Source: Carettochelys insculpta
Lineage: Eukaryota > Chordata > Testudines > Carettochelyidae
Length of the DNA: 64,000 nt
Assembly: GCF_033958435.1 (NCBI RefSeq)
Contig: NC_134161.1
Location: forward strand, 3,162,001-3,226,000
Direction of reading: 5' to 3'
The position numbers and the translations under genes are program-made. The notes beneath the pieces are model-generated. The model saw nothing but the letters and a program-made list of their open reading frames with translations. It was not told the origin of the DNA and searched no databases. This document shows, in pieces, positions 33,411 through 45,655 of the stretch. Numbering within the stretch: the first letter of the stretch is position 1; each line of letters starts with the position of its first letter.

Positions 33411-36400
33411 CGTAACAAAAGGAGGGGCTAACCAGGCATCAGTCTGCCCTTGACTGAGAAGACAAACCTGTACTCTTGCATGTCCATTGTAGCATTTCTT
33501 GCTGCTTCTGCTGAAACAGCAGGTGCTGGTTGCTGGTAGTTCATGCATCCTTAAGTAGATGGTGTCTCAGGGCAGCCTTTACCATTTGCCCTCCTCTCTC
33601 AAGCCCCAGCACTAATCTCCATAATGAATATTCACAGCCAAATAGAGGACACGATTGGTGGGCAAGAGACAGGCACAGGGTCCAAACAATATCCTACATG
33701 CTGCTTGTCTGTCCCAGCTGTCCAAGCATTGCTTGTTCTGGCTCCTGCCATCAGAGGAAATATATGTAAAGGCAGCAAATGTTTCATTTTTCCTCTTGCC
33801 TGTCTGCTGTGATGTTGCTTAGCTCAGGAACAAGCTGCTGCAGAGAGAAGTGCTCTGTGCGGAGACACTGCCTCTAAAACAGGCTGAACTGTACCCCTTG
33901 GGCCATTGACTCAGGGCTCCAGCAGGCATCACCTTGCGCACTGAGCAGCAGGAGTCAAGGAAGCCTTTGGCTTTGCAAAAAAAATTTGCATGGCCTCCCT
34001 TGTGCCTGAACTCATTCAGTGGCTCTTAGGAGCAAGAGATTGCTTTTCCAGCCTCTTGCAGGCAGACAGTCCAGATAATGGACTCCAAGCAAATGGATAA
34101 GTAATGAGAATTGGGGTTGGCACAAAAGTCAGGCCTGTTTCAGAGGCAGGGGAAGGACGCTGTTGGCATTGTCCTAGGAAAATGCCAATCTGAGATGGGG
34201 CATGGCAAGAAAGCCCTCTCCTCTGCAACCTGCAGAACAGCAGTGGCTTTGAGGAATGCCATGGGAACAAAAAGCCAAAGTCAGGTATGAAATGGGAAGT
34301 TCATTTTTAAGGCATGGGACTGGGATTGTGGACAGCCAGTGTCTGCTCCAGATTGTACCCCACACTCCAAGCTGCATGGGCACCTGTGTGGTTATGTACA
34401 CCCAAGCAGTTAGAGATGGAGACTGACCTCACCTACAACCTTGTACACCTGTGCCCACCTAGACTGCCCTGCTGCTAAATTGGGTGATATGGCTTTGCAT
34501 TGCTATTCATTGGCTCAGCTGTATGCATTGCAGTCCTGCTTGATCTTATACCTGTAAAGCTGTTTATGTACCTGTGTGAGCAGATGTGTGCATGTCTGAC
34601 TCCCAGTCTTGTCTAATAACTGCAACTTTAGGTCATGCTGGCAAACAAGCTCCCTCATTACTGGTTGAATCCATATTGCCACAGCTGTTACTGGTCTCCA
34701 TTTCTGTGAACCTAAATTGCACAGGTAGGATGATATGGGATGACAGCAAAACATGCCTGCTCCTTTCCCATCTCTGTGCAAGTTAATTAGCCACAGCTAG
34801 AAGCAAGTCTGAGGTATTAAACCACAGTGATTGACTGCAGAATCACCTTGGTTCAGGAGATGCATGAGCCCCCAGTCTCTCCTTGACAGTGGTGATTGCT
34901 CTCCTTCATGTGCTGCTTGAGACCAGTATTCCTTGTCAGCCCCAAGGAATCAATATCTGACTTGTATGGTGTCTGGGGAAAGGTCTAAGGAATCTTTATT
35001 GCTGAAAATTGAATCCAGGTGATCAGACTTGGGTGTTGTGTGGATGAGTCTTGATATTTAAAAATCGCAGAACTTCGAAACTTAATAGATGACTTGCCTA
35101 CAGTCCTCATGGATTTTACTGGCCTCTGAATGTGTATTACCCAGTTGGCTGTTGCCCAGGGAAATAAGGCCAGGAGTACCCCTCCTTCCAAAGTGATCCA
35201 GCAGGGTGAAAACATTTATCTAATCCACTCAGCAGAACTCAGGTCAAATCCACACCTTTAAATGCATTTTAGCTACACAGTCATAGGTCTTCCACAAAGC
35301 CAGTTTATAGCTTGCAAAAATCTCCCTTTAAAAAAGGCCCCTTGTTCAGCAGTAGCAGACATTGGACCCATCTTGCACATTCGTTTAACTGATGTGTTTG
35401 CATTAAAATCTGCCCCCTAGAAAAGTGGTGCTGCAGGGTATAGGGAGTGACTGCACAATTGATATGTAGCTGTTGTTGCATCCCTGGAGTAATAGAAACC
35501 AGCAGATTAAGTGTAAGGCAGACAAGTTTTTGTATGGCAGGAAGACTGGAATGGCAGGGAGATGCAGCTTGGGTCACAGGGGACAGCTTTGTCATGACAG
35601 AGCCATAAACCAGGATGGATCGTGCTTCCAGCAGCTCTGCTTTGTTCCTGTTGAGCTGCTGTGGAAAGTGGGGTTCAATTTAGACTCGACAGGAGCAACT
35701 AGAATGAAAATTATGGGCATTGATGCTCAATGTACCTTCTGGATGTTTCTGGTCCCTTCATTTGGTTCCCCTGCAGTTGGAACATTTTTGTGAGCAGAAA
35801 TGTTCCTGCACACAAGGATGCAGCAGTTCTCAGTAGCTCCCGGGTGAGGCATGTTGTAGGGGGAGGTCACCAAAAGGCAAGACTGGTAGATGGCTGTAGG
35901 CATGGAGCAGAGTGAGAGGCACCATGTCCACAGGCCTTCTATGCTGCTGCAGATGGTGGCAGAGGAAAGGTGGCAATAGGTCACTCAAACTCCAGCTAGC
36001 AACGTTGTCTCCCGTTCTCTTCCCCATCCGCGAGGCCTGTGGAAGGGGGAGCATTGCCATGTCAGAAATAGCCAAAAGATGGTAGCAGGCCCTCCCACCC
36101 TGCCAAGTTGACTGTCTGCCCCACAGACTGTTCCACTGACTTGTCTGGATCCCTGTCCAAATAACCCCACCAGTGTCCGAAAGGCTCTTTGAAAGTCTTG
36201 CTGCTTCTTCCATGGATTCAGCATTTCCAGCCTCCCCTTCCTCCTTACCCTCAGGTGAGACTGGCCTGCTCTGTCCCACCTTAGCAGGACTCCTCTGTGG
36301 CTCTGCTGCTTTCTGGCTGGTTCTGCTACTTTTCTTTCTTTCCTTCACGGGCTGCAATGAGCCATTACAGGGCACAAAGCCCTCACTAGGCACTGAGCTC

Positions 36401-39400
36401 AACCTCAACAACATTGGCCTCTGACTTGAGCATAATGAGACTTATCCTCTGGATCAGGGCAGGGCATGGGATGCAGAACACCCACTGAGGTGGTGAGTCT
36501 CTAGTCACCTGAGCGAGGCTCACAATTTAGATGACGACATGCTATCGAAATACAGCAAGATGGACTTAGAATTGAGGGCAATGAAAATGTGGGCGCATAT
36601 GTGACTTTGCTGCAGATGAGTTTATCTGCAAACCAACCATCCTCCAGCAAACAGACAGCCTTCATGGTTTTCCTGGCTGCTAAGTTGGTCAGCAGTATCT
36701 TGGCTTTAGAGGGGTTTTGTGTCTGGTAAATAACTGGGCATATTCAAAGCACCCTCCCTCCCTTGCTGTGCTCATCACATTGAGGCTTTCATATGCCCGA
36801 TTGGGTAAAACAGCATGGGAATAAATAGTCACCGCATAAATAAGACAGGAATGTGAAGGCTGGTGTTCACCAGCTTCATTTCTATGTCTAACAGGTCTCA
36901 AGGTATGCCTCCTGATGTTCTGCTCTACTGCTGTTGAGGGAGGGAAATTGAGAGCTGTGTAAACAGTGTGTTTAAACTTTAAACCAATGCAGTGAACTGG
37001 AAGCTGCATCAAGGTAATCAGAGCTCTCTTCTACCTAGAGCCCAGCAGGGACCTGGTTGAAGAGTTTACTTATCACTTTCAATTTACATCACAGCATGGT
37101 TGCCCTCAGAAACCAATCTCTTGTTAGTCTATTTGAGTGTGGGCCTCTCCTCAGGAGCAAGGCTCTCATGCCCATGTGACAGAGGGACCTGTGGTCAGGG
37201 CTGCTTTCACAGCCACTGGCTTCAGCTATTAATTTTTTTTAAATAAGACATAATAGTCCTTTAGTCACTGTCTCATCCCCTATGTATTGCAGCATCTTAG
37301 CCTCTTGACCCCAGCTGCATGCTGAACAGAAGTCTGCCCTGAGCGCACTACTATGGCACTAAGTCCTTTTGCATTGATGCAAGCAATTAATAAACCTGCA
37401 AAGCACATGAGCTTAACTTTGCCCTCTGTATCTCTGCATTTATTCACTGAATATGTTTTGAAATCTACTTGCCTGTTTAACTTGGCTCTTCAGCTCTGAG
37501 GAGCCTCAGTCCTCTATGGTCCTTACAGTTGCACATGAGAGCTATTTGTGTTAGTATCTACCTCATTTTATCCCATGTACGTTTTTAGACTGAGTATCCT
37601 AGAGACTGAAATGTATTGGAGCCCAGCCTAAAGCACCTTCCCATAGGAAGCTAGGGAAACTCAGCTCTGAGTCGTACTCCAGCTAAGAGTAGCTAAACAC
37701 ATGGGCTGCTAAACTCTGGATTTTTAAATCTTTTTTCCTCAGTGGGCAAGGATGTAAATCTGTCTCCCCCTTCGTCCAATATAGTGCCCAACAATGCTGA
37801 AGTTGGATTACTTCATGTCTGTTTTGCAAACAGTAGTAACAGAGGATATATGCTAAACTATAGCATGCTACAAGCACAGACGTAAGGTCTACTTGCCTTG
37901 AATTTAAAAAGTTGTATTTTTCTTAGAATAAAAATTACAGGCATGACAAACTGTCTAATTATACAATTGTTTAAGCAGCACAAGTTTATATTAGAGGAGT
38001 ACGTCGAGCAAGTTCTACTGATGAGTCAGTAGTCAAAATTTATTGTATGTAATTCTGTACAAGACAATGTTACACTTAAATTTCTCTTCTTACCGGAGTG
38101 GCGCAAGTGTGTAATTACCAAAAATCTAATTTTTCTTGTCTGAATGTTGATCAGAATAACATTTCAGGTTTTCTGCGAAAAAGCTTGGAATATTTTTCTT
38201 CAGACTATAGAGAAGATTAAAAGTCCAAAGTCCATCTCAAAATATATTTCTCAATTTAAAATGTCAGCTGCTGAGTCTCACTGTTTTTGTGGCTGTACAT
38301 TACTATTTTTAGCTTCCATGTGTGTACACACCTATGGATGGATGTTTTACCAAAAGGGGAAACGGCCTATCTGGGGTAAGAGCAAAAATCTTCTGTCCAG
38401 TGCGTAAAGTGAACAAGCAGAAGACCAAATATTAAAGGCAGCAAAATCTGTTGTTGATAATACTTTGCTGTTTGCAACAATAGGCAGCATTTTCAAGAAT
38501 GTAAATTTAATGTCCCCTTTTAAAGAACAGTCAGATCAAGGTCTGAATTTTGAGTCTTTCAAATAACTGGAGACAAACCCTAACAGGAGTTCTGGCCTTG
38601 GCAGCTAATGGTTATAGACATAAACTTGGTTCTATTAAAGTGAACGTCTCTGCAGAGTGCTGGAAGCCCAAATGCTGTTGAAAGAGATTGAGGGGATGGA
38701 TCTTGGCTCGACTGCTATAGTTTGCAGTCTATATCAGTGTCCTCACTGCATGGTGGTAGACAGAACTGGATGAATAGTGGACTGTAATTAGATGGGGGAG
38801 AAGGAGGGAGAAAAAGGTGGCAGGCCTCTGCCAAATCAGAGGAAACAGACCTTGCTTGGAAGAGCTCACCATCTGAGAAGGGAGAAGAGGCGTTGGCAGG
38901 GGGATGTGATGTGTAAGTCAAGTGGTTAATTGTGACTTTCACACTCTAAGGAGCAGATGGCACTTGGATGCCTAGTCTCAGAAGCATAATAAAGGACAAA
39001 TGGTCCCTTGCACCCTGCCTGATCCCACCCAGGTGGCAGGTCATATCAGGCATGTACCCAGCCTCTTATCTGAGCAAGGCTCAGTAGAGAATAAGAGCCT
39101 TGTGTGGTCAAGGGAATGAGTCGCCCATGGCTGGCTTCCTGATCAGCTGATGGGAATTCACTTCTGTCTCCAGGTAAGTCTCTAACTGCGAAATTAGTCT
39201 GTTTCAGATGTGCAATTCTAGCTACAGCATTTGCATTGTTAGCTTTGTATCAGAATCAGCTTAGTTCCCTTGTGTAGTCCAAGCCTCTCCAGTCTCTAAT
39301 GTCCCTTATTCCACATGATAGCATGACGTATAGGGATCAACAGCAGAGCCCAGAGAGGTTTTTTCTGCCATATCTTCACCAGACACACACACAATCGAAC

Positions 39401-41940
39401 TCTGGAAGATGGACCACAGTGCATCAATCTTCCGGTAAGCATGGACTTAACCTACATTCTCCATTCTGTACTCATCCCCTTGGCTTCAACCAGTCATCAA
39501 AAGATGCAAACCCTTACCTTGCCTATACCAGCTAGGATACGCAGTCAGTGCAACACCTTCACAGGCAGCCCAGGAGACAACCCCAAGTCATCTAACAATA
39601 TCTTTATTCCTAGCAGTCCCCATTGTTCCTTCTAAGGTCTTCCATCAGGTGCATCAAAATAGTCACCAGACAATATCTTTGAATGCTGCTTCTGCTACTT
39701 TCCTGTGAGGTGAGGCTGGAGCAGACCCTTAAGAATGACTGTTGAGGTAAAACATTTAAACAAGGCAAGACTATCCAGGTATCAAAGGTGAAGCTTGAGG
39801 AGATGACCTGCTGGAATTTACTTATAAAGTTGCAAACCAATATACAAACATGGGAAGGCTGAAGATGAGCATGCTCAAGAGTAAGCATGGAAAAACACTG
39901 GGAGGGCCTTGGAAATAGGAGGGTGCGGGTAACAAGAGAAGTAGAGATGGTAGGCTAGAAAACTAACGCAATGTTTTAACTAACAAAGTTACTTGTGCTG
40001 AAGACAAATGACGAAAGACAGTGAGGAATTAGGAGAGAAGATAAGGAAACAGCTGATAGGAAAAGTATTCAGTATCGTCGTCATAAATGAAAATGAAGGG
40101 CATTAACTTAAATGGGATTTAGATTTTCAGCGACAGAAGGGGATGCATGAGGAAGCATTCAGATGGCATAGGAAATTGTTAAAAGGCTGGGGCTCTTGAA
40201 ACTAAGAAGGCTTCTAAACCAGAACAATACTTCTGAGATGTCTTGCAAGGCATGTAGAGGCTCGGCTTCAGACAAGCTTTTGAGTGATTCTACTACATAA
40301 CTTGCTTGTAAAGTGGTTGCACAGAATTTAGCACTATGGTCTCTGCCCTGGAGAGCTTGATTCCTCTCCAAAGGCATAGAGAGCAGCAGTTAATGTGACT
40401 GCATAGGCATGATACCAGCAAGGCCAAACCGAAAGGTTTTTTATGCAAGTGAGGAGAGGGGTAATGGAAGCATTTCAACAATAGTGCTAAGTGCTCATGG
40501 AGTTGGTGTCTGCAATGAGTCAGTTAGTGCTCCTATCAAGGGTGTATGTACATGGTTCCTATCCAGTTAGCACCACCACTACATGAAACAGCTTGCAAAA
40601 ATCTGATCATTCAGGCTTAGTTAATTTCAGAAGCATTTTCATAAAATCACCCTTCCAATTTTGCATGCACAGGTAATTATTTGCAAACACACAACACCAT
40701 GCGTTTCAAGCACTGGCTGCCTAATTTACAGGCAGAGATGCATACCTTTGTTCATGCCAATAAAAGTGAACTGAGGTCACTTGAAAACAGACCTAGTTTA
40801 TCTGATATGACCAGTAACATTTTCCTGCTTTGATTTTTGGAGATTGCCAGCTGAGTTCTTTAACGGGCCTGATTTTTTTCCCCCAAGAAGAAGAGCTCAG
40901 CACTTTCTAAAGAGGGCCCTTTAAGGTGTGTCAGTTTAGGCAACCAAATTCACTAGCCACTTGTGAAAAATCTTGGTCATTATTCCCATATTGAAGGGGC
41001 AAAACTCAGTACAAACTTGAAGCCTTACATTGAGGTACTGAACTGAGCATGCAAAAGTAATTGCCTCTTGTATCCGTTTTGTAATGCTCCTATCAACCAC
41101 ACCTGAGTGTGTTTCTCCAATATCCTCAAACCCTATACACACACTGCTTCCCAGTGGTATCACAGTAGTGCTACATAACTTCAGGAGACTCCTCTAGCCT
41201 TCTCATAAGACTTCTGTTTTTAAGCTTGTGCTCTCAGGTTTCTCAATGCAGTCAGATGCTCGGGGCTGGGGGAGGTTTTGGACTGGTTTCAATCTTCTCT
41301 GCTGGCAAGCAGGTAATCAATTAGTTGAGTCCCCCATAGTTGGGGTTTCTTGAGCGAGACATAAGGCCATTGGGTTAGGCTTTTAAGAGCCTTAGTCCAC
41401 TTAATGCCTGTTGGAGCACTTTGACCCTTGGTAATTGCACCAAGCTCATGTCCATGACAAGAGCTGTGATAAAGCTGTGTAATCCTCCAGTTTAAAATCC
41501 CATGCTGGGAAGCTTGTAATGTTGCTTGTGTTTCTTAAAGGTGGCAGGATCAACCTCTTAAGTGGGCGAGTTGCTTATTTATAACTTTCTTGCTACAATT
41601 CAATTTAATTTTTCTAGAGCAGTCCTGTGCTTGTAACTACACTGTATAAATTACTAACAGCAATGTTTGTAGTCAATCAAATGTGTCGCATATAGAGAAG
41701 TGCTGGGTTGTACTCTAGGCGTGGGTTAATGGTGGTGGTTGCCCATAGGTGATGTAGTAAGAATGATGGTGAGGGATTTCTTTGGGAGAGTGCAAAGCTG
41801 ACTGGGTTTTTACTTTTAATATTGTGCCTTTTTGCTGCAGCTGCTTATCTAAGCCTCACTTGATACAACATCAGCCTGTACTTATATGTCCAGTTGGACA
41901 ATAAATGAACAAGCTTAAGATTTAGGTGTTACACTACATG
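33411..41940. other. Long anonymous noncoding stretch
   Basis: No gene is supported. The longest open frame (194 codons, 36,414-35,830, -) has no recognised domain. No SINE or LINE was recognised in this interval, so it may be the least repeat-disturbed part of the window, such as an intron or old unique sequence. Confidence 0.35.
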
Positions 41941-41960
41941 CTGTGCTGTGTCCTCTGCAG

Positions 41961-42056
41961 GAAGGAATGATGAACTAATCATAGATGCTACAGTAGACGG
42001 CAAGCTTCTTGCATGCTGTCGGCTGACCACGCACCCGCTGAGACCGCTATCGGGAG
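41961..42056 (+). other. Candidate exon, unidentified
   Basis: TGTCCTCTGCAG precedes and GTAG follows a 96-bp segment that is open in one frame, reading RNDELIIDATVDGKLLACCR and about a dozen more residues. CpG density is higher than around it. The acceptor is good and the donor (GAG|GTAGCC) is weak. No homology was recognised. Confidence 0.2.
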
Positions 42057-42079
42057 GTAGCCAAGTTACCGGGCATCTT

Positions 42080-42228
42080 CAAAAACAAGTCCTGTGGCAT
42101 TTTATGGACAAACAGGTGCATAAGGTTTCATGGGCAAAGACCTGCTTTGTCTGACCCATTTTGCCCACAAAAGCTTAAGCTCCAAAATGTTAGTCTATAA
42201 GGTGCCACAGGGCTTCTTGGTGAGACCA
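42080..42228 (-). mobile_element. Foldback SINE, third copy
   Basis: The left arm, AAGTCCTGTGGCATTTTATG then CATGGGCAAAGACC, inverts the right arm, TTTTGCCCACAAAAGC then TAGTCTATAAGGTGCCACAG. A CTTCTTGGTGAGACC piece of the head region remains on the right only. No target duplication was found. Confidence 0.65.
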
Positions 42229-44121
42229 GGTGTCAGCTGGAGGGAGTTCCAGAAAGGGTAAGTCAGAAGAAAGGGTTGGGGTTCTTTCGCATTTCTGTGC
42301 ATATCATTCCACTGACATTAGAAATACAAAATATAAACAGCTTATGGTTTTCAAGTGTATTTTAGAGACTGGATGGCTCTGATAGTGATGTATAAATGAG
42401 CTTGTTTTTTCTGTAAGTGTGGGGGGAGAGGGGCTGTGGTAATCTTACCAAGATGTGGCCATGTCACCTGATCTTGGGGGACCATCTTGCAGGCTGTAAT
42501 TGCTCATTTGAAAGTGAGCGTTTAAGTTGAATAGTTTCCACCTTTTTGGCTTTACACTGTCCTATAGATGTTGCCAAACAATAAGAGCTGCTGCCAGAAG
42601 TCCTGACACCCCTTTTTGCCACCAACATGATTGTTGGAAACATCTGAGACTGAACAGAGGAAGTTTCAATCCCCGGTGGGGAGGCTGTCCAGTCTGAAAA
42701 GATTGGAGCTCTACTGCTATGGTGAAGTATTACATGCAACAAGTTCCTTAGCGGGTGTGGTGGTCTTGCTTAGTAGCTTACTTGCTTTGTTTGCTCTTAC
42801 ATAGAACAACTCAAACTAGACTTAAAACTGCTGTTGGCTTAATAATAAAGCCTGTGTAAATAATTGTTACCCAGGGTGGGGGAAGCATAAGGTGCATATC
42901 TGAGTAAAACGTCATACAGAGGAAGCTCATAGATCCTTTCTTCCATAGAGTAACACTAGATTCATCTGGTGGTCAGGTCTCATTGGGGCTGTGCATTTGG
43001 GTGTGACAGTAAGTCCCTTTAACTGAGCCTTCCCAAAGCTAAGCTCATCTGTATCTGTTACTTTGCTATGGGCTGGAGGAGACGAGAGGGTCAGGTAGAG
43101 CAAGACAGCAGAAAAGGGGTACTTCAGAAGGCTGGTTGTGATCTTTGAGCACCTCGGGTGACAGCCACAAAGGGAATCTCGGTGACTGAACCTATCACAG
43201 CCCAGGTAGGTGCTTGTTGACATCAGTGAGTATTCTAAATTACCACAATAGACTAAGAATTTGATCCTTAGTGAAACTCTTGTGCTTTGCACTTTAAGGA
43301 AAAATGGAACTAAATTACAAAAAGCATGACTAGGAAAATAAATACATCCATTCTGAGCCTGTATCTTCTGTTCACTGTGTATGTAAAAGCAGGGACATAA
43401 GTGCAGAAGCTGGCAGGATGTTAGGTAGGAGTGATCTACTAGATGCAAAATATCCAAGCATGCTTGTACAAAAGATTCTGAGCAGCTTAAATTAGGGAAA
43501 TGTTGAAGAAATAGAGCTGTTCTTGCAGTTACTCAGTACAAGTTTCAAAGAGAAACTGAACTGTCAACATCTTAACTGGGTATCATTAGGCAAATAAGAA
43601 CACTGATTTTAGCTAGAGGTCTTAGAAATGCATAAAAGACAGCAGGAATACCTTGAATCGTTGTTGAGAAAAGCTTCTAGGTGTGGTGACAAACACCCTT
43701 GCAAGAACCAGGAGGCAATATCCCAGGAGGGCGCACATCTACTTATGATAGCACTGAGTGATTCCTCTTTTGGTTCCCCAGAGAAGGTAGCTTAAGATGA
43801 GACTGATTCAGCAGAAGGATTTTGGAAGTGGAATACTGAAGAGACAAGTTACCTGTAACAGGTCTTGAAAAAACAACAAGTTACATCTACAGGCGGTGCA
43901 CCAGGCTTATTGATCACAAGCATAACACAGATGTAGGCATTTGTTTGGAGTACTGTTTCTTGTGACATGCAGCTGTAATAGAAAGCTGTGTATGGTCATA
44001 AGGAGCCAATTGAAGGAGTTTTTAAATGCCTGATCAAGTCCCAGCATACAAATGAGAAGACACATGTCATCTTTAGGTACATTAATGAGTGTTAGGATTT
44101 GTAAAAAGGATTCCTGTAAGA
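42229..44121. other. Anonymous noncoding stretch
   Basis: No gene is supported. A 176-codon open frame (43,457-42,927, -) is of low complexity in composition and lacks domains. Confidence 0.4.
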
Positions 44122-44250
44122 CCGTGATGTCCAGCAAGCTAGCCATGTGTGGCTGGTTGCCTCAAACAATACGTATATTTTCAGAATAGAGGTTAGTTGC
44201 TACAGCTTAGTTTGCTTAGCTTAACTTCAGAACTGGTTGGACACCACAAC
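44122..44250. mobile_element. Small hAT-type miniature element
   Basis: GTGATGTCCAGCAAGCTAGC at the left and the complement of GTTGGACACCACAAC at the right give GTGRTGTCCA inverted ends typical of amniote hAT derivatives. No clear 8-bp duplication. Confidence 0.45.
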
Positions 44251-44439
44251 TAGGAGATCCTCATAAAACAAATTAATGGGTCCTTGAAGAGTAGACAAGC
44301 TGAGTGTGTAAAAATATGCTCATTTAAAGGTGACACCTGTCCCATTTTAGCTGGGACTGTCCTTTCTTAGCTCTGAAGAGCAGCTCCTTAAGCAGCAGGG
44401 GCTGTCTAAAGAGCTGGCTGGAGGAGGTGGGTGGGATCT

Positions 44440-45400
44440 TGAGACAAATAGTTTAAACACTCTGACCAGCAGCCCCCAGGGAGATTGCAGGGGGGGGGCA
44501 AAGGAGGGACAAGGGGGTCAGGTTGCTGTGAACTCTTGGCTCACTGCCTGAGACAGGAGGCTGTCTCAAATGCCCCTGCCCCAAATGCTGCTGGCAGGTA
44601 ATAGGATTGGGGTAGGGAGAGCAGGGTCTTATGATGAATGTGGGGCAGCCAGACAGCTGATGGCAGGGGGCAGGGAGGGGGTGTTGCACTTAAATTGGTA
44701 GCCCACAGGCAAGTCTCTGGAGTGAGGGGCAACTTGACCCAGACCAGGGGTTAGGTGGGGGATGGTGGGTTTGGAGGAATCCCACAAAGGGTGGGGGGAG
44801 GGCTCAGAAGGGAGCAGAGACGGGAAGAAGGGCCCAAAAGTGAATTGTGGAATTGAGCTGCTTGGGCTGGATTAACTGCTCTGGAGGCCAGGGCTGTTAG
44901 ATTCTAGGCTGCCCCCACAATCTGGGGTGAGCCCAAAATTAATGGGTTCAGAACATGGGGGGGGCGGTCTCCAGGCTGGGTGAGAAGGCTGGGGTGTGAC
45001 GGGGTCAGGATAGTCCAGCTAGGGGTGCATGATCTAGGGTAGAGCCTGGGATAAAGGGTTTAGGGTGCAGCAGGAGGGGGCTCAGGCTGGGGCTCTGGGA
45101 TTAGGTGTAGGAGGGGGCTCAGCCTGGCCCATTGACAACTGGGGGTAAAGGGTCCAAGTGCCAGGAGCCCAGTCAATTTAAAAGGGTCCAGGAGCCCCAG
45201 ACCCTTTTAAATTGCTCAGGTGGAACACCCTCTTGGGAGAGGCTAACCCCAGCTCCATTCTTGTTACCTCTACCTTCTCTCAAAGGCCAGAGCCTCAGCC
45301 CCTGACCCTTTGAGAGAAGGTGGAAAAGGGGAGGTGATGAGAAATAGAGGGGGGTTAGGGAGTTGGGCTGCTCCACTTTGTAGTGGTGTTAGTGGTTTAG
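44440..45400. repeat. G-rich degenerate repeat region with two perfect hairpins
   Basis: GGGGGCTCAGGCTGGGG- and GGGTGCAGCAGGAGG-like phrases recur between 45,050 and 45,130, as in a decayed minisatellite or G-rich miniature transposon. Hairpin 1 is CAATTTAAAAGGGTC with GACCCTTTTAAATTG (45,174-45,214). Hairpin 2 is ACCTTCTCTCAAAGG with CCTTTGAGAGAAGGT (45,272-45,321). Both have 15-bp perfect arms. Confidence 0.6.
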
Positions 45401-45539
45401 AAGGGAAAACTGTTTGTACATCATGCTTTGGAGCTATCTGAAAACTGACAAATGTGTTTAAAAAATCCTATGAATTTACTAATTGATGGATGGTAAATTA
45501 AAAACTGGATGAACTTCACCATAGCTCCCGTTTGACTTT

Positions 45540-45655
45540 ACAATTAGATGGGTCTGTCCCAAGAAAGCTCATTGCCAAATAAATTAGTGTTTAAAGTACT
45601 ACATTTCTGCTGCTTTTTCTGTTGGAGTACAGACTAACACTGTGACCTCTGTTAC
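45540..45655 (+). mobile_element. SINE/LINE-tail repeat, second copy
   Basis: GATGGGTCTGTCCCAAGAAA, CTCATTGCCAAATAAATTAG, TTTAAAGTACTACATT and GAGTACAGACTAACACTGTG correspond to the 5,595-5,706 repeat followed by the reverse of the GTGTTAGTCTG head. Confidence 0.6.

Noticed and set aside
42927..43457. Open frame of 176 codons on the minus strand
   Set aside because: No start context, domain or splice logic; length is compatible with chance over 64 kb.
44440..45130. CRISPR-like or regular satellite array
   Set aside because: The recurring G-rich phrases have no constant repeat or spacer length; they fit a decayed minisatellite or miniature element.
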